Below are positions 52,812 through 61,493 of a DNA stretch of 64,000 bases, one piece after another. This stretch comes from Halodesulfovibrio sp. MK-HDV (GTDB lineage: Bacteria; Desulfobacterota; Desulfovibrionia; Desulfovibrionales; Desulfovibrionaceae): NCBI RefSeq assembly GCF_009914765.1, contig NZ_WYDS01000006.1, positions 141,663 through 205,662 on the forward strand, given 5' to 3'. The notes beneath the pieces are model-generated. The model made no database searches. It saw only the letters and a list, made by a program, of their open reading frames with translations, and was not told where the DNA came from. Numbering within the stretch: the stretch's first letter is position 1; each line of letters starts with the position of its first letter. The translations under genes were made by a program, and so were the position numbers.

Positions 52812-53972
52812 TTATTGATTTAACGTTGTCAGCGTTGCACGTACATTTGGATCGAGAGTCCTGAAGTTCGCAAAAATACCCTGCGCTGCTTTCCATGTGG
52901 TGTCTGTAATCTTCAAATACGCGTCTGCGATAATGTGTTTCCGTTTCTTTGCATCAAAAGCGTAATGGTTGATGGCAATGCATTTATAGACAGTATGGTA
53001 GTAGACGATGCCGTTCAGATTTTGGAAAAGGATATGCTCTGGCGGAATCCGCTTCATCATTAACGTGTTGTAGTCGAACGCTGAACTGTCCGTTGAGAAA
53101 GCGTGAATGCCTGCAACTGATGTATTATGGGTAACAAGCGTATACCATTCATCATCGTACGTTTGCACGTAACCCTTTTCCAAAGCACTCGGGAGCGTAG
53201 AAATGCTATTAATTAACGTGGAGCCCATAGGAGCGTATAACGCGATAGAGCCTCGTTTAACTGTCACAGAATTCGTGTCTGGATAGATGATTGGCAACAC
53301 CTTTTTCTTTAACGACGCAAAATAGGCAAGGTCATCAGTGCGCTCTTTTTTTTTGCGCATTTTTTAAATCCAATAGACGCGGATCGCTTTCTTCAACCTT
53401 AATGCATGTGACGTTCTTTTTACTGCCTAATTCGTATGCCTTAATCCATAGAGTGTAATTGATGGAAAACGAGGTTTCGCTTTCACGTTTAAAGTTCACA
53501 TTTGCATTAGGGAATACAAGGCTTGTGTTACCGTCGGCATCGGATTGCAACGAGCTTATGTTTTCCACCTTTCTACGGAAACGGTGCAACTGGTTATTCT
53601 CGTTGTTAAAATAGAAGTAATCGTTTTTTTGCGTTGCAGAATCTTTTTCGCCGAACGCTTGGCAGGCCGCGAATTGATCTTCAAGCATTTGATCAAACAA
53701 ATTCTCCACCAGAGGAAGGTGCTCATTCAGGGGAAGTTGTTCATTCTCTAAAAAGAGTAGGCTTTCAATTTTTTGGAGGAGTTTTTTTGTCCCGCTTTTT
53801 TCATGAGGAATGCCTCGCAGGTTCGTAAATTGACCTGTGTCGATGTCGGAAATGATGTAGAAACCACGTTGCGGCGGGAGATAGTTCTTTTCGTAAAAAT
53901 CGTAGAAAAATATACAACCTATGATGAAAAGAGCCGCGCAGTAGATGCGGTCATTAGTTTTGTATCAGACAT
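52812..53972 (-). pseudogene. Unknown membrane-anchored protein, two frameshifts
   Basis: Three consecutive frames read as one protein of about 386 residues. ATG at 53972, with AAGG about 9 bases upstream, starts MSDTK. The frame then breaks at a run of four A (53957-53960). With one A added it continues to a membrane helix at about residues 11-28 (YCAALFIIGCIFFYDFY) and on through NYLPPQRGFYII and QRHEP-type mixed sequence. A second break is an A9 run at 53346-53354; removing one A joins ...LKNAQKKE to RTDDLAYF.... The C-terminal 180 residues are strand-rich. No family recognised. It is probably an inner-membrane or periplasm-facing protein. If both runs are sequencing errors, it is an intact gene. 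Confidence 0.6.
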
Positions 53973-54572
53973 GAAGTGGTACCTTAGAACATGGGGAATA
54001 GGAATTGGGGAGAAGTGGGCAACTATGTAGCTCGTAAGGGTAGTTTTTGGAAGAAAATACCTTTCCGAATAATTATGCAACTTCGAGAAGAAACAGGTGA
54101 TGTGATGCTAATAACATGTGCCGTGCGTTGCGGTGGAGTGTGCCCTTCTGAGTGGTGTGTGGTGAGGAAAATTTTAACGAAAAGACAAAATTCAACGGCT
54201 CATGATTAAATAAAAAAGCGGAAAAATGGTGCAATCGCAAGAAATAAGTAATTTTTTGATAATAAGCATTATGCCATGCGTTGCGGCGGGTGGTGGTGTT
54301 TTGAATAGTAATGGCTGAGTAGCTTCTATCGAAAAGGCAAACGGCAAGGGATTGAACAAAAAAAGCGGACATGATGTCCACTGGATGAGAAAACGATTGG
54401 CAGTAATGTTCAAAAGTATCTGATGAGGCGATGCGGGCTTCACACCGCCTCATACAGGCACTCTGTTTAGTACAGAGTGTGTGGGCTATGGACTATTTCT
54501 AAAGGAATCCGAGATGAAAAGCGCTCTGAGCAGAAGCTTTTTGCACGGACTTATTTAAAAACAACCCTTAGC
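53973..54572. other. Intergenic region with hairpins and a loose repeat
   Basis: 600 bp with no supported gene. GATGAGGCG / CGCCTCATA forms a stem at 54422-54454. Directly after it CACTCTGT / ACAGAGTG forms another at 54458-54480; neither ends in a T run. Two segments resemble each other loosely: around 54110 (GTGCGTTGCGGTGG) and around 54275 (ATGCGTTGCGGCGG), each followed about 80-90 bases later by AAAAAAGCGGA. This may be an old duplication. Two open frames here have poor starts and I do not support them. Confidence 0.4.
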
Positions 54573-56516
54573 CTAACTTTCTAAAATTTCTTTTTTGAGA
54601 TTATCAGGAAGTTCAGAATGCATACGTACTGCAAAGCTGCTGCCTTCCCCTTGTTCGGAGGCTACAGAGATAGTGCCACCGTGTTGTTGTACTGTCTGGT
54701 TCGCCACAAACAATCCGATGCCGGTTCCCGCAGAGCCTTTGGAAGAGAAGAAGAGCGTAAACAGCTTTTCCCGTGTTTCCTGTGACATCCCTGTGCCGTT
54801 GTCGGTAATGGTAAAATCGATCGTCTTACCATCTGTGCACACTGAAAATTCTACACAGTATTCGGCTGTCGAACGTGCTGCGTCGCAAGAATCAACAGCA
54901 TTTTCTAAAATATTTACAAGAGCTGAAGATAATCCGCCATAATCTGCCTCAATGGTGCCGTCTTCCGGCACGATACAGTTGAAGGTAACACCCTTAGCCT
55001 CGGCTTTAGGACGGATGATGCTTTCAATTTCCCGTACAAAGTTCGGCAGAATAATTACTTCCCAGTTTAGCGAACGCTCTTTTGCGTAGTGCAGAATATC
55101 CAGCACCATTTTACGCAAACGGTCGATGAGGTGCGAAAGGTCGTTGTAACTATCTTCAATGCGTTCCGGCTTATCCAAATTGATGCCGGTACCAAGACGG
55201 TAGATGCCACCATCCAGTGCTGTAAGCAGCCCTTTAATACCATGTGCGGTGGAACCCAACAGCAGGCCAAGCGTTGAAAGCCTATCCTGCAAAGCACGAA
55301 GTTGCGTGATATCTGTAGACATCTCCATAACTTCAGCAATATTTCCTTCCACATCACAAATCGGAGCTGTCCAGATAAGTACGTTACGTTGTTCGCCAGT
55401 TTTAGTGGTGATTACTGTTTCGTACTGATGAGTTTTGCCATCTTCAAATGTCTTCATAACCGGACATTTGTTGCATGGCGTGTCCCTGTGGGCATAGAGT
55501 TTGTGACAGCTCTTGCCGAGAGAACTGCCAAAATCTTCGCGGAATCGTCTGTTGTTCGCGATAATCTTGAGGTTCTTGTCCTGTACGCTAATATAGCAGG
55601 GGGATTCTTCAAAAAGCTGTTGGTAACGATGACGCGTAATACGCAGTTCTTCCTGCATACTTTGTACTTCTGTCACGTCTGCTGCCAATTCAAGCACCAG
55701 TTCAATCGTGCCGTCATTGTCCAAAATAGGCACGGCGTTAACCTGTACCGGCAGCTTCTTCCCATTTTTATCTGTAATAATTTCTTGCGAAGATTGAGCG
55801 TCACCAGAAAGAAGAACGCGTTCAACAGGCGAGCTGTCAGGGCGGCTTACATCGTTTTCTTTGTATGCCCACCAGCTAGGTTTGCCTGTGGAAGGGCCAA
55901 TGCGTTCGTTGAATAGCGGGTTTGTGGAAACGATTTCGCTGTCGGCGTTGTGTACGGAGACAAAACACGGCAGCTGGTTGAACATAGAAGCGCCACCATC
56001 GATAAGATTAACGATAGTGCGTAGTCCATCCGCAAAACCTTCTGCAATTTGCAGCGCGGCAAGCTGTCGTTCCTGTTCCACGAGTTGTGTTGCCTGTTCG
56101 TCAACAAGGCGTTCAAGATCGCATGTGTACTGGTTGAGCTGACGACGCATCTCAATGCGTTCGTGCGCACGTTTAAGTGCAATCTCCAATGCGTCTTCGT
56201 TGATAGGCTTAGTGATGAAGTCAGTAGCATTATTTTTGATGCTCTGAATGGCTAGGTCCATGTCGCCGTGGCCGGTGATCATGATGACTTCGGTATCCGG
56301 AGCTTGAAATTTGAATCGCTCAAGTAAATCAAGGCCGGTTATTCCGGGCATTTTAATGTCCGTGAGCACAATCTGTGGCTCATACTTATTGAATAACTCG
56401 ATGCCTTCTTCGCCGCTGGCGGCTGTGTGTACAATGTATCCTAGATCCCGGAGCGACAGACCTAAGATCTTTCGAATGCCTTCCTCATCATCCACGAGCA
56501 GGATCGTGTGCAACAT
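54573..56516 (-). CDS. Receiver-PAS-PAS-histidine kinase protein
   Basis: 647 residues. Receiver domain 1-120, with phospho-Asp53 in IVLTDIKMPGITG and Lys in FITKPINED. A coiled coil spans about 125-160. PAS 1 lies at about 180-295. PAS 2 at about 300-420 contains the Cys text SCHKLYAHRDTPCNKCPVMK. The kinase core has the His in GSTAHGIKGLLTALDGG and HATPase marks LVNILENAVDSC, DNGTGMS and GTGIGLFVANQ. No membrane segment, so cytoplasmic. GGAGGA precedes ATG 56516. I recall a similar protein (DVU0258) at this place in D. vulgaris, next to the tmc genes. About 280 bp of repeats separate it from the next gene. Confidence 0.9.
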   Translation of the reverse strand: MLHTILLVDDEEGIRKILGLSLRDLGYIVHTAASGEEGIELFNKYEPQIVLTDIKMPGITGLDLLERFKFQAPDTEVIMITGHGDMDLAIQSIKNNATDFITKPINEDALEIALKRAHERIEMRRQLNQYTCDLERLVDEQATQLVEQERQLAALQIAEGFADGLRTIVNLIDGGASMFNQLPCFVSVHNADSEIVSTNPLFNERIGPSTGKPSWWAYKENDVSRPDSSPVERVLLSGDAQSSQEIITDKNGKKLPVQVNAVPILDNDGTIELVLELAADVTEVQSMQEELRITRHRYQQLFEESPCYISVQDKNLKIIANNRRFREDFGSSLGKSCHKLYAHRDTPCNKCPVMKTFEDGKTHQYETVITTKTGEQRNVLIWTAPICDVEGNIAEVMEMSTDITQLRALQDRLSTLGLLLGSTAHGIKGLLTALDGGIYRLGTGINLDKPERIEDSYNDLSHLIDRLRKMVLDILHYAKERSLNWEVIILPNFVREIESIIRPKAEAKGVTFNCIVPEDGTIEADYGGLSSALVNILENAVDSCDAARSTAEYCVEFSVCTDGKTIDFTITDNGTGMSQETREKLFTLFFSSKGSAGTGIGLFVANQTVQQHGGTISVASEQGEGSSFAVRMHSELPDNLKKEILES

Positions 56517-56576
56517 TATTCCTCCAGCGGGTTAGCGAGGATTTGTTTGGTGTTCGGCGTTTCGTTGTTTTTCAAA

Positions 56577-56662
56577 TGCCTCCGGTAGCTGGAGAAAACC
56601 TTTTTGTAAAAAGGTTATTCCCCAGACTCCGTTCCAAAAACTTTTATCAGGGCTGATTGAAG
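56577..56662. repeat. Repeat-like segment of a type common in Desulfovibrio intergenic DNA (family C)
   Basis: TGCCTCCGG at the left, then AAACCTTTTTG / AAAAAGGTT as an inverted pair, then CCCCAGACTCCGTTCC and AAAAACTTTTA. I recall similar text between genes in related genomes. It is present once here, so the family is claimed from memory, not from this window. Confidence 0.4.
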
Positions 56663-56720
56663 TTTTGAGTACACCTAAGTCTAGCAGACTAAGTGTTCCC
56701 TCCACAAAAAAGTCAGCCTT

Positions 56721-56781
56721 AATCGCGGTCAATGCGGGTACAGAACAGCGCCCTTGTCCCTCGGAGAGCCGCCGGAGGCAA
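56721..56781. repeat. Dispersed intergenic repeat, family A, copy 3
   Basis: It opens AATCGCGGTCAA and ends GGAGAGCCGCCGGAGGCAA as in copy 2; the middle is shorter. It lies just after the 3' end of the receiver gene at 56796 (minus). Confidence 0.65.
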
Positions 56782-56795
56782 TTATCTTCAATAAC

Positions 56796-57158
56796 TTAAT
56801 CTTTGTCAGCCAGCGCACTTTTGATAATTTCAAGCAGTGCCTTAGGATCGAAAGGTTTTTTCAGCGACGCGACAGCGTTTTTGATAGCGAGATGGATACC
56901 TGGCAGACCGCTGATTACGATAACCGGAGTATTTTCGAAGCCTGGTTCTTTTGCCATTTTGCGGTAAAAGCGTGGGCCCCATTCTTCCGGCATTTCCAGA
57001 TCAAGAGTTACGAGATCTGGTTTTTCGCGCTTCAGCACTTCGATACCTTCGGCACCATTAGAAGCTGAGCATGTTGCGTAGCCATTATCGGTTAAAATAT
57101 CGATAAGGTATTTAACAATATATGGATCGTCATCAATGACAAGGACTTTATGTGGCAT
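56796..57158 (-). CDS. Single-domain response regulator
   Basis: 120 residues from ATG at 57158 (AAGGAG 9 bases upstream); a GTG 12 bp earlier is too close to that site. Receiver only: VIDDD, phospho-Asp53 in LVTLDLEMPEEWG, a Ser/Thr at VISG and Lys in SLKKPFDP. There is no output domain, so it works as a phosphorelay shuttle (DivK/CheY type). The phosphorylated Asp is followed by a PEEWGP text like PEWGG in its neighbour, so the two are paralogues. 26 bp from the next gene. Confidence 0.9.
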   Translation of the reverse strand: MPHKVLVIDDDPYIVKYLIDILTDNGYATCSASNGAEGIEVLKREKPDLVTLDLEMPEEWGPRFYRKMAKEPGFENTPVIVISGLPGIHLAIKNAVASLKKPFDPKALLEIIKSALADKD

Positions 57159-57184
57159 TGTAGACACTCCTTGGTAGTAGCAGG

Positions 57185-57592
57185 TTATTCGGAAACACTT
57201 TGGTTCAGCAGACCACGTACGATAGCGAGAAGCTTATCAGGGCTCGGGGGCTTTTCCACATAGGCTTCGGGCGGTGCGAGTTCCGTTTCCGATATACCTA
57301 TCATGTTAAGAGCGTGGGCAAAACCCTCTGGAGCTACCGCAGAAAGCATCACTACCGGCACATTTGCCAGTTCCGGCGTTGTTCTAATTTTTCGGTACAT
57401 ATTGATTCCGCCCCATTCGGGCATCATCACATCAAGTACGATTAAAGATGGCTTGTTAGCGCGCGCTTTATCGTAACCTTCACTGCCGTTACGGGCACTT
57501 TCTACCCGCATGCCACTTGTTTCGAACAGCGTCTTTAAGAACAGCCTGAAACTGAGTTCGTCATCTACTACAAGTACGCGCGGTGTATTCAT
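57185..57592 (-). CDS. Single-domain response regulator, paralogue of the neighbour
   Basis: 135 residues. Receiver: VVDDE, phospho-Asp54 in LIVLDVMMPEWGG, MLSA and Lys in AYVEKPPSPDK. A longer helix-loop insert (HALNMIGISETELAPPEA) sits before the conserved Lys. Output-free. It is between the previous receiver and the UspA gene, all in one direction, so probably one transcript through tmcABCD. I recall this order (DVU0259-0261) in D. vulgaris. Confidence 0.9.
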   Translation of the reverse strand: MNTPRVLVVDDELSFRLFLKTLFETSGMRVESARNGSEGYDKARANKPSLIVLDVMMPEWGGINMYRKIRTTPELANVPVVMLSAVAPEGFAHALNMIGISETELAPPEAYVEKPPSPDKLLAIVRGLLNQSVSE

Positions 57593-57618
57593 GTTTCACC
57601 TCTAACCAGCTTGTGTCA

Positions 57619-58524
57619 CTATGCACGCGACACGCTGGCGACAGGGCAGGCGGAACGGACAACAACCTGTTCAATGGTGCTGCCAAGTTCTGCGTCTTCT
57701 GCTGGAACTTCAGCAGTATGGTGTGCCATGATGATAAGGTCGGCTTGTTTTTCCCGTGCGAATTTAAGAATTTCAACGTACGGGGTGCCTTCCCAAATTT
57801 CTACATCATAGTTGTCATAGTCTTTCAGTTTGGAAACATAGCGTTCGTCAATTTTCTTCTGTGCAGATTCGAGCTGACGTTCAATGTCACTTTGAGACGG
57901 GAACAGACCCATTTTAGAGCTGGTCATATCGAATGCGTGGAAGATGTTGAGCTTTGCGCCTATTTCCTCAGCGGTTGTGCGTGCAAACTCAAATGCATTA
58001 TCTGCTGCAGGAGAAAAGTCCGTACAGTATACGATATTGGAGAAGAGTTTCCAGCAAGTTGTGCATGGTCTGTTTACGATGAGCACAGGGCACTTGGCGA
58101 GACGCGCTACTTTTTCCATAGTACGGCCTACAATAGAGCGGGAACGGGCAGATTCTGGATCATCGTCACGGGTGTTTGCGCCCATAACAATAAGATCAAC
58201 CCCTTCCTTGCGTGCAAAGCGAAGGATTTCTGTAGCAGGAACGCCAACGGCAAGTTCCAGTGCTGTTTTTTCGTAATCAGCCAATTGAGCCGCATATGTT
58301 GTAGTTAATTCTTCCATTACCCAGTCACGGTAATCGGCATCAACTGTTTCCTCTTCGCCGGAGCGAAGGTCGGTTACAGTAGTGCTGAAACCTCGGGATG
58401 GAACGCCGAGAACATGCAGGGTATACAGTTTAGCATCGTTTTTTTGTGCAAGATCAAAAGAAACCTTGGCTGCGTTATCGCAAGCGGGAGAAGCTGATGT
58501 AGCGAACAGAATTTTCTTAAACAT
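57619..58524 (-). CDS. Tandem universal stress protein (two UspA domains)
   Basis: 301 residues, two Usp domains of about 150 residues each. The first has ILFATSASPACDNAAKVSFDLA, and near its end GANTRDDDPESARSRSIVGRTMEKVARLAKCPVLIV (positions 127-162), resembling the ATP-binding G-2x-G-9x-G(S/T) pattern with a variant spacing. The second starts NIVYCTDFSPAADNAFEFA and ends AHHTAEVPAEDAELGSTIEQVV. It may bind ATP and signal the energetic state. It is between the receivers and the tmc genes. Confidence 0.88.
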   Translation of the reverse strand: MFKKILFATSASPACDNAAKVSFDLAQKNDAKLYTLHVLGVPSRGFSTTVTDLRSGEEETVDADYRDWVMEELTTTYAAQLADYEKTALELAVGVPATEILRFARKEGVDLIVMGANTRDDDPESARSRSIVGRTMEKVARLAKCPVLIVNRPCTTCWKLFSNIVYCTDFSPAADNAFEFARTTAEEIGAKLNIFHAFDMTSSKMGLFPSQSDIERQLESAQKKIDERYVSKLKDYDNYDVEIWEGTPYVEILKFAREKQADLIIMAHHTAEVPAEDAELGSTIEQVVVRSACPVASVSRA

Positions 58525-58527
58525 ATG

Positions 58528-59061
58528 CTACCTCCTGAGGCTGCATGTAGGGGAACCACCCTGGAAACTAAGCTCCCAGGCAATTCCTTCGATTACTTCA
58601 AAGAGAGAGAACGTAGTGTTACAGTAAAGCTCACTTGTTCTGTCCCCGAATAGTACATGTCGCATTTGGCCAAGTGAAAATGGCATGTCCAACAGACTTT
58701 CGAGACGGAAAAACCGCAACTCATGCCTGCCAGTATTGTTTATGCCGCGAACCAGAGTATGGATGTTCATTTCCGGCGTACCGGGAGCACCTGTCATCTC
58801 CAGTTGTCTATAGAGCTCCAAATGCGTGAATTCCTCTGTCGTGCATCCTGAATCTTTGCAGGCAGCCGCATCGCTGCAGGCTCCCTGCAAAAAAAGATTC
58901 AGGCGAAGTACATCTGGATACGCAGAAAACAAGGAGAAGAACGAGCGCAGTGTCACTCCATCCTCAAGCACAACCTTATTACTAAGGCAGCTGATAACAT
59001 CCGTAATGGCTGCATTGTTCAGCCGGAGTGTTCCATCATGTGCCAAGGTGAGTTCTTCCAT
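58528..59061 (-). CDS. Conserved protein of unknown function upstream of UspA in the tmc cluster
   Basis: 177 residues from ATG at 59061, with AGGAG upstream; 3 bp separate its stop from the UspA start. Cys-rich text GACSDAAACKDSGCTTEE (residues 60-77) may bind a metal or cluster. No membrane helix or signal peptide. I recall an equivalent hypothetical gene (DVU0262) at this place in D. vulgaris. Family not known to me. Confidence 0.75.
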   Translation of the reverse strand: MEELTLAHDGTLRLNNAAITDVISCLSNKVVLEDGVTLRSFFSLFSAYPDVLRLNLFLQGACSDAAACKDSGCTTEEFTHLELYRQLEMTGAPGTPEMNIHTLVRGINNTGRHELRFFRLESLLDMPFSLGQMRHVLFGDRTSELYCNTTFSLFEVIEGIAWELSFQGGSPTCSLRR

Positions 59062-59082
59062 GCTGCTTCTCCTGTTTACATG

Positions 59083-59475
59083 CTATTTTAGAGGCTGATG
59101 GCAGGCTTTACACTGCACAGGGCCTTTGTTCTGTTGTTCGTGACAAGTGATGCACTGTAAGTGGAAGGCTCTGCGTAATGGTGTGATTCCTTTTTGCTTT
59201 TTCACGGTGTGGCAGTCTGCACAAGGAAGTTCTTCATCATATTCAAGAACTTTCTTGCCGTCTTCACTACCGTGGTGACATGCAGAGCAGTCATCATCCA
59301 AGCCAGCTTTCTCGTTATGTGCATCGTGGTCAAATGCTGCAGGTGCATATTTGAACGGCGCAAGCTGCGGTACGTCCATTTCACCTTCCGGCATGCCTTC
59401 AGCAAATGCGGATGCTACCGGAACGGTCAGCATGAGGGCAAAGACCATCAGTATCGAAGTGAATACTTTGTTCAT
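59083..59475 (-). CDS. tmcA: Type II tetraheme cytochrome c3 of the Tmc complex
   Basis: 130 residues from ATG at 59475, because GGAGAG is 5 bases upstream; the next ATG 12 bp earlier has no such site. The signal peptide (VFTSILMVFALMLTVP...ASAFA) exports it to the periplasm. Four c-type haem sites are present: DCSACHH, CADCH, CITCH and CKACH, with extra His (FDHDAH, AFH) for axial ligation. It takes electrons from periplasmic hydrogenases or type I c3 and passes them into the TmcBCD membrane complex for sulfate reduction. Confidence 0.95.
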   Translation of the reverse strand: MNKVFTSILMVFALMLTVPVASAFAEGMPEGEMDVPQLAPFKYAPAAFDHDAHNEKAGLDDDCSACHHGSEDGKKVLEYDEELPCADCHTVKKQKGITPLRRAFHLQCITCHEQQNKGPVQCKACHQPLK

Positions 59476-59487
59476 GGTGCTCTCCAT

Positions 59488-60801
59488 TTATTCCGGTTTT
59501 TCCATTAACTCATAAATGAGGTCGCCGAGGAACTTCAGTTGAATTCCTAGGTCGTAATGGTGGATAACATCTTCAAGGCCGCCGTGGCAGTTATGACACG
59601 GTGCGATGCAGATTTTAGCGCCGGTTGCTTTAAGCTGGTTAGCTTTAGCAAGGTTGCCTTCTACACGAACCTTTTTGAATGGAGGGCCACAGTTAATAAC
59701 ACCACCGCCTGCTGAACAACAGTAGTTGTGCTCACGGTTTGGATACATTTCTACGATGTTGTCACACAGCTGGTGAGCAACATAACGCAGTTTATCCATA
59801 AGGCCGTAGCCGCGGATGATGTTACAAGGGTCATGGATGGTAACTGGTTCCTGAATTTTGTGGGTAAGCTTGATGCGACCCTGCTCAAAAAGTTCTGCAA
59901 AGAACTCAATTGAGTGTACTACAGGCACCGGATAGTCTTTCCAACCAAGCCAGCGGTTACCGTTATCGTAAATAGAACGGAATGCGTGACCACATTCGCC
60001 CATAACAATACGGCTTACTTTAAGCTTCTGCGCCAGTTCAAAGTGCTGACGTTTCAAGCGACCCATCATTTCAAAGTCGCCTGAGTACATGCACATGTCA
60101 CTGTTATCCCAGCCCGGCATGGACGGCATTGTCCAGTCACAGCCAGCCTCGTTCATGATAGCAGCAGCCTGATAGATGAGTTGGGTACGGAATTTTGGTT
60201 CCGGTGCGATAACGGAGTAGTAGAAGTCAGCGCCTTCTTTATCCATTGGAATACGAATATTCGGGAATTCTTCCCGTGCTTCATCTTCCTGCCAGAAAAG
60301 GCTGTCTACCCACTCGTCATCTTTTACCCACATCTGGTTCATGGTCGCAGAGTGAGAGTTTGCGGTATCCTGAAGGTACTGTGGTGTTACGCCAAGCTGG
60401 TGGCAGAACCGACGGATGGTGGTCATAATGTAGGCCACGTCAATACCGATCGGACAATAGTGCACACAGCGGCGGCACAAGTTACATTCAGTGTATGCAA
60501 TCTGTGCCATGCCGTAGATATCTTCAGGAGTTACTTTGCCGTCTGCGGCAAGTAACTTTGTCATGGTTGCAGAAACCTTACCTACAGGAGAGTAGGAAGG
60601 ATCGTTGTCATGAGATACGAAGAAGTGGCAAGCCTCTGCACACATGCCGCAACGCATGCAGCTTTCGGAGAAGGCTTTTAACTTGGCACCGGTTTCATTA
60701 TCAATGAGAGCTTTGAATGTCTGCTGGATCTTCTCAGTAGTAAGATTACTTACACCGAAGGAAAGACCTGCATCCTCAATTTTTCTGTCTTGAATACTCA
60801 T
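59488..60801 (-). CDS. tmcB: Tmc complex iron-sulfur protein with CCG domains
   Basis: 437 residues. Two 4Fe-4S motifs: CMRCGMCAEACHF near residue 47 and CNLCRRCVHYCPIG near residue 110. The C-terminal half has HdrD-like CCG-type text: MGECGHAFR near 270 and CCSAGGGVINCGPPF plus APCHNCHGG near 365-415. It resembles HmcF and heterodisulfide reductase HdrD, so it may reduce a disulfide-like or ferredoxin-like partner on the cytoplasmic side. GGGAGGAAATA precedes ATG 60801; 12 bp separate it from tmcA. Confidence 0.95.
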   Translation of the reverse strand: MSIQDRKIEDAGLSFGVSNLTTEKIQQTFKALIDNETGAKLKAFSESCMRCGMCAEACHFFVSHDNDPSYSPVGKVSATMTKLLAADGKVTPEDIYGMAQIAYTECNLCRRCVHYCPIGIDVAYIMTTIRRFCHQLGVTPQYLQDTANSHSATMNQMWVKDDEWVDSLFWQEDEAREEFPNIRIPMDKEGADFYYSVIAPEPKFRTQLIYQAAAIMNEAGCDWTMPSMPGWDNSDMCMYSGDFEMMGRLKRQHFELAQKLKVSRIVMGECGHAFRSIYDNGNRWLGWKDYPVPVVHSIEFFAELFEQGRIKLTHKIQEPVTIHDPCNIIRGYGLMDKLRYVAHQLCDNIVEMYPNREHNYCCSAGGGVINCGPPFKKVRVEGNLAKANQLKATGAKICIAPCHNCHGGLEDVIHHYDLGIQLKFLGDLIYELMEKPE

Positions 60802-60818
60802 TTATTTCCTCCCGCCCG

Positions 60819-61475
60819 TTACCAGTCTTTACAATGGCGGACACCGCCGAATTCAGATCCGATGTAGGCTCTGGTGAACAGGGCGAACAGGATGTGAGCA
60901 AGACGGGTAAACGGAATGGCAACGATAAGAGCTTCTGCTGTGAGTACGTGCAGCAGTGGCATAATTTCTCCGCCTACGCTCCATGAACCGAGTATTGCTG
61001 TAACAAAAGGAGCCGCAACAAGACCAAGGCTAATCCAGTCGTTAGTGCGGGTAACAAAGCGGACAGTCGCGTTAGTAAGGCGGCGGTACACAAAGTAACA
61101 GCAACAGGCGATAACAATAAGTGTAAGCACATCAGCAGCTTTAGTTGGTAGAGTCGGGTAGGTGATACCGAACGCATTTTCCAAAAGAATCTGATGAGGA
61201 GTTACAAAAATAACCAAAACAACAAAGCAAATATGAAACACAAAAGTAACTGCAGTAAGAACTGGATTTGCTTTCCAACCAAGTGATTTGTAAGGAATAA
61301 GCCAGTTGAAAATTGAGCGGAAACTAAATTTCCAGCTCATGTAAGCTACAGATGACGCATCTTTTTGTTTAGCAAGGGAGTACATGGACCACAGGCGCCA
61401 CACTGCGGTTACAGCCAAAATGATGAAGGCTGCCCATGCTAACGGTCCTACAGCGAAATTGTAGAGACTGTTCAT
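60819..61475 (-). CDS. tmcC: Tmc complex membrane cytochrome subunit
   Basis: 218 residues with five to six membrane helices (near residues 8-25, 62-85, 105-125, 135-155 and 180-200). It resembles the NarI/DsrM membrane subunit group that binds haem b through His residues; several His lie in or near helices (TFVFHICFV, PLLHVL, TRLAHILF). It links TmcA electrons to TmcB across the membrane. AGATTTCGCT precedes ATG 61475. It lies between tmcB (17 bp) and tmcD (18 bp). Confidence 0.92.
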   Translation of the reverse strand: MNSLYNFAVGPLAWAAFIILAVTAVWRLWSMYSLAKQKDASSVAYMSWKFSFRSIFNWLIPYKSLGWKANPVLTAVTFVFHICFVVLVIFVTPHQILLENAFGITYPTLPTKAADVLTLIVIACCCYFVYRRLTNATVRFVTRTNDWISLGLVAAPFVTAILGSWSVGGEIMPLLHVLTAEALIVAIPFTRLAHILFALFTRAYIGSEFGGVRHCKDW

Positions 61476-61493
61476 AGCGAAATCTCCGGTCGG

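Noticed and set aside
54073..54453. Minus-strand frames of 83 and 126 residues
   Set aside because: They overlap hairpins and a loose repeat, have poor starts and show no protein-like pattern.
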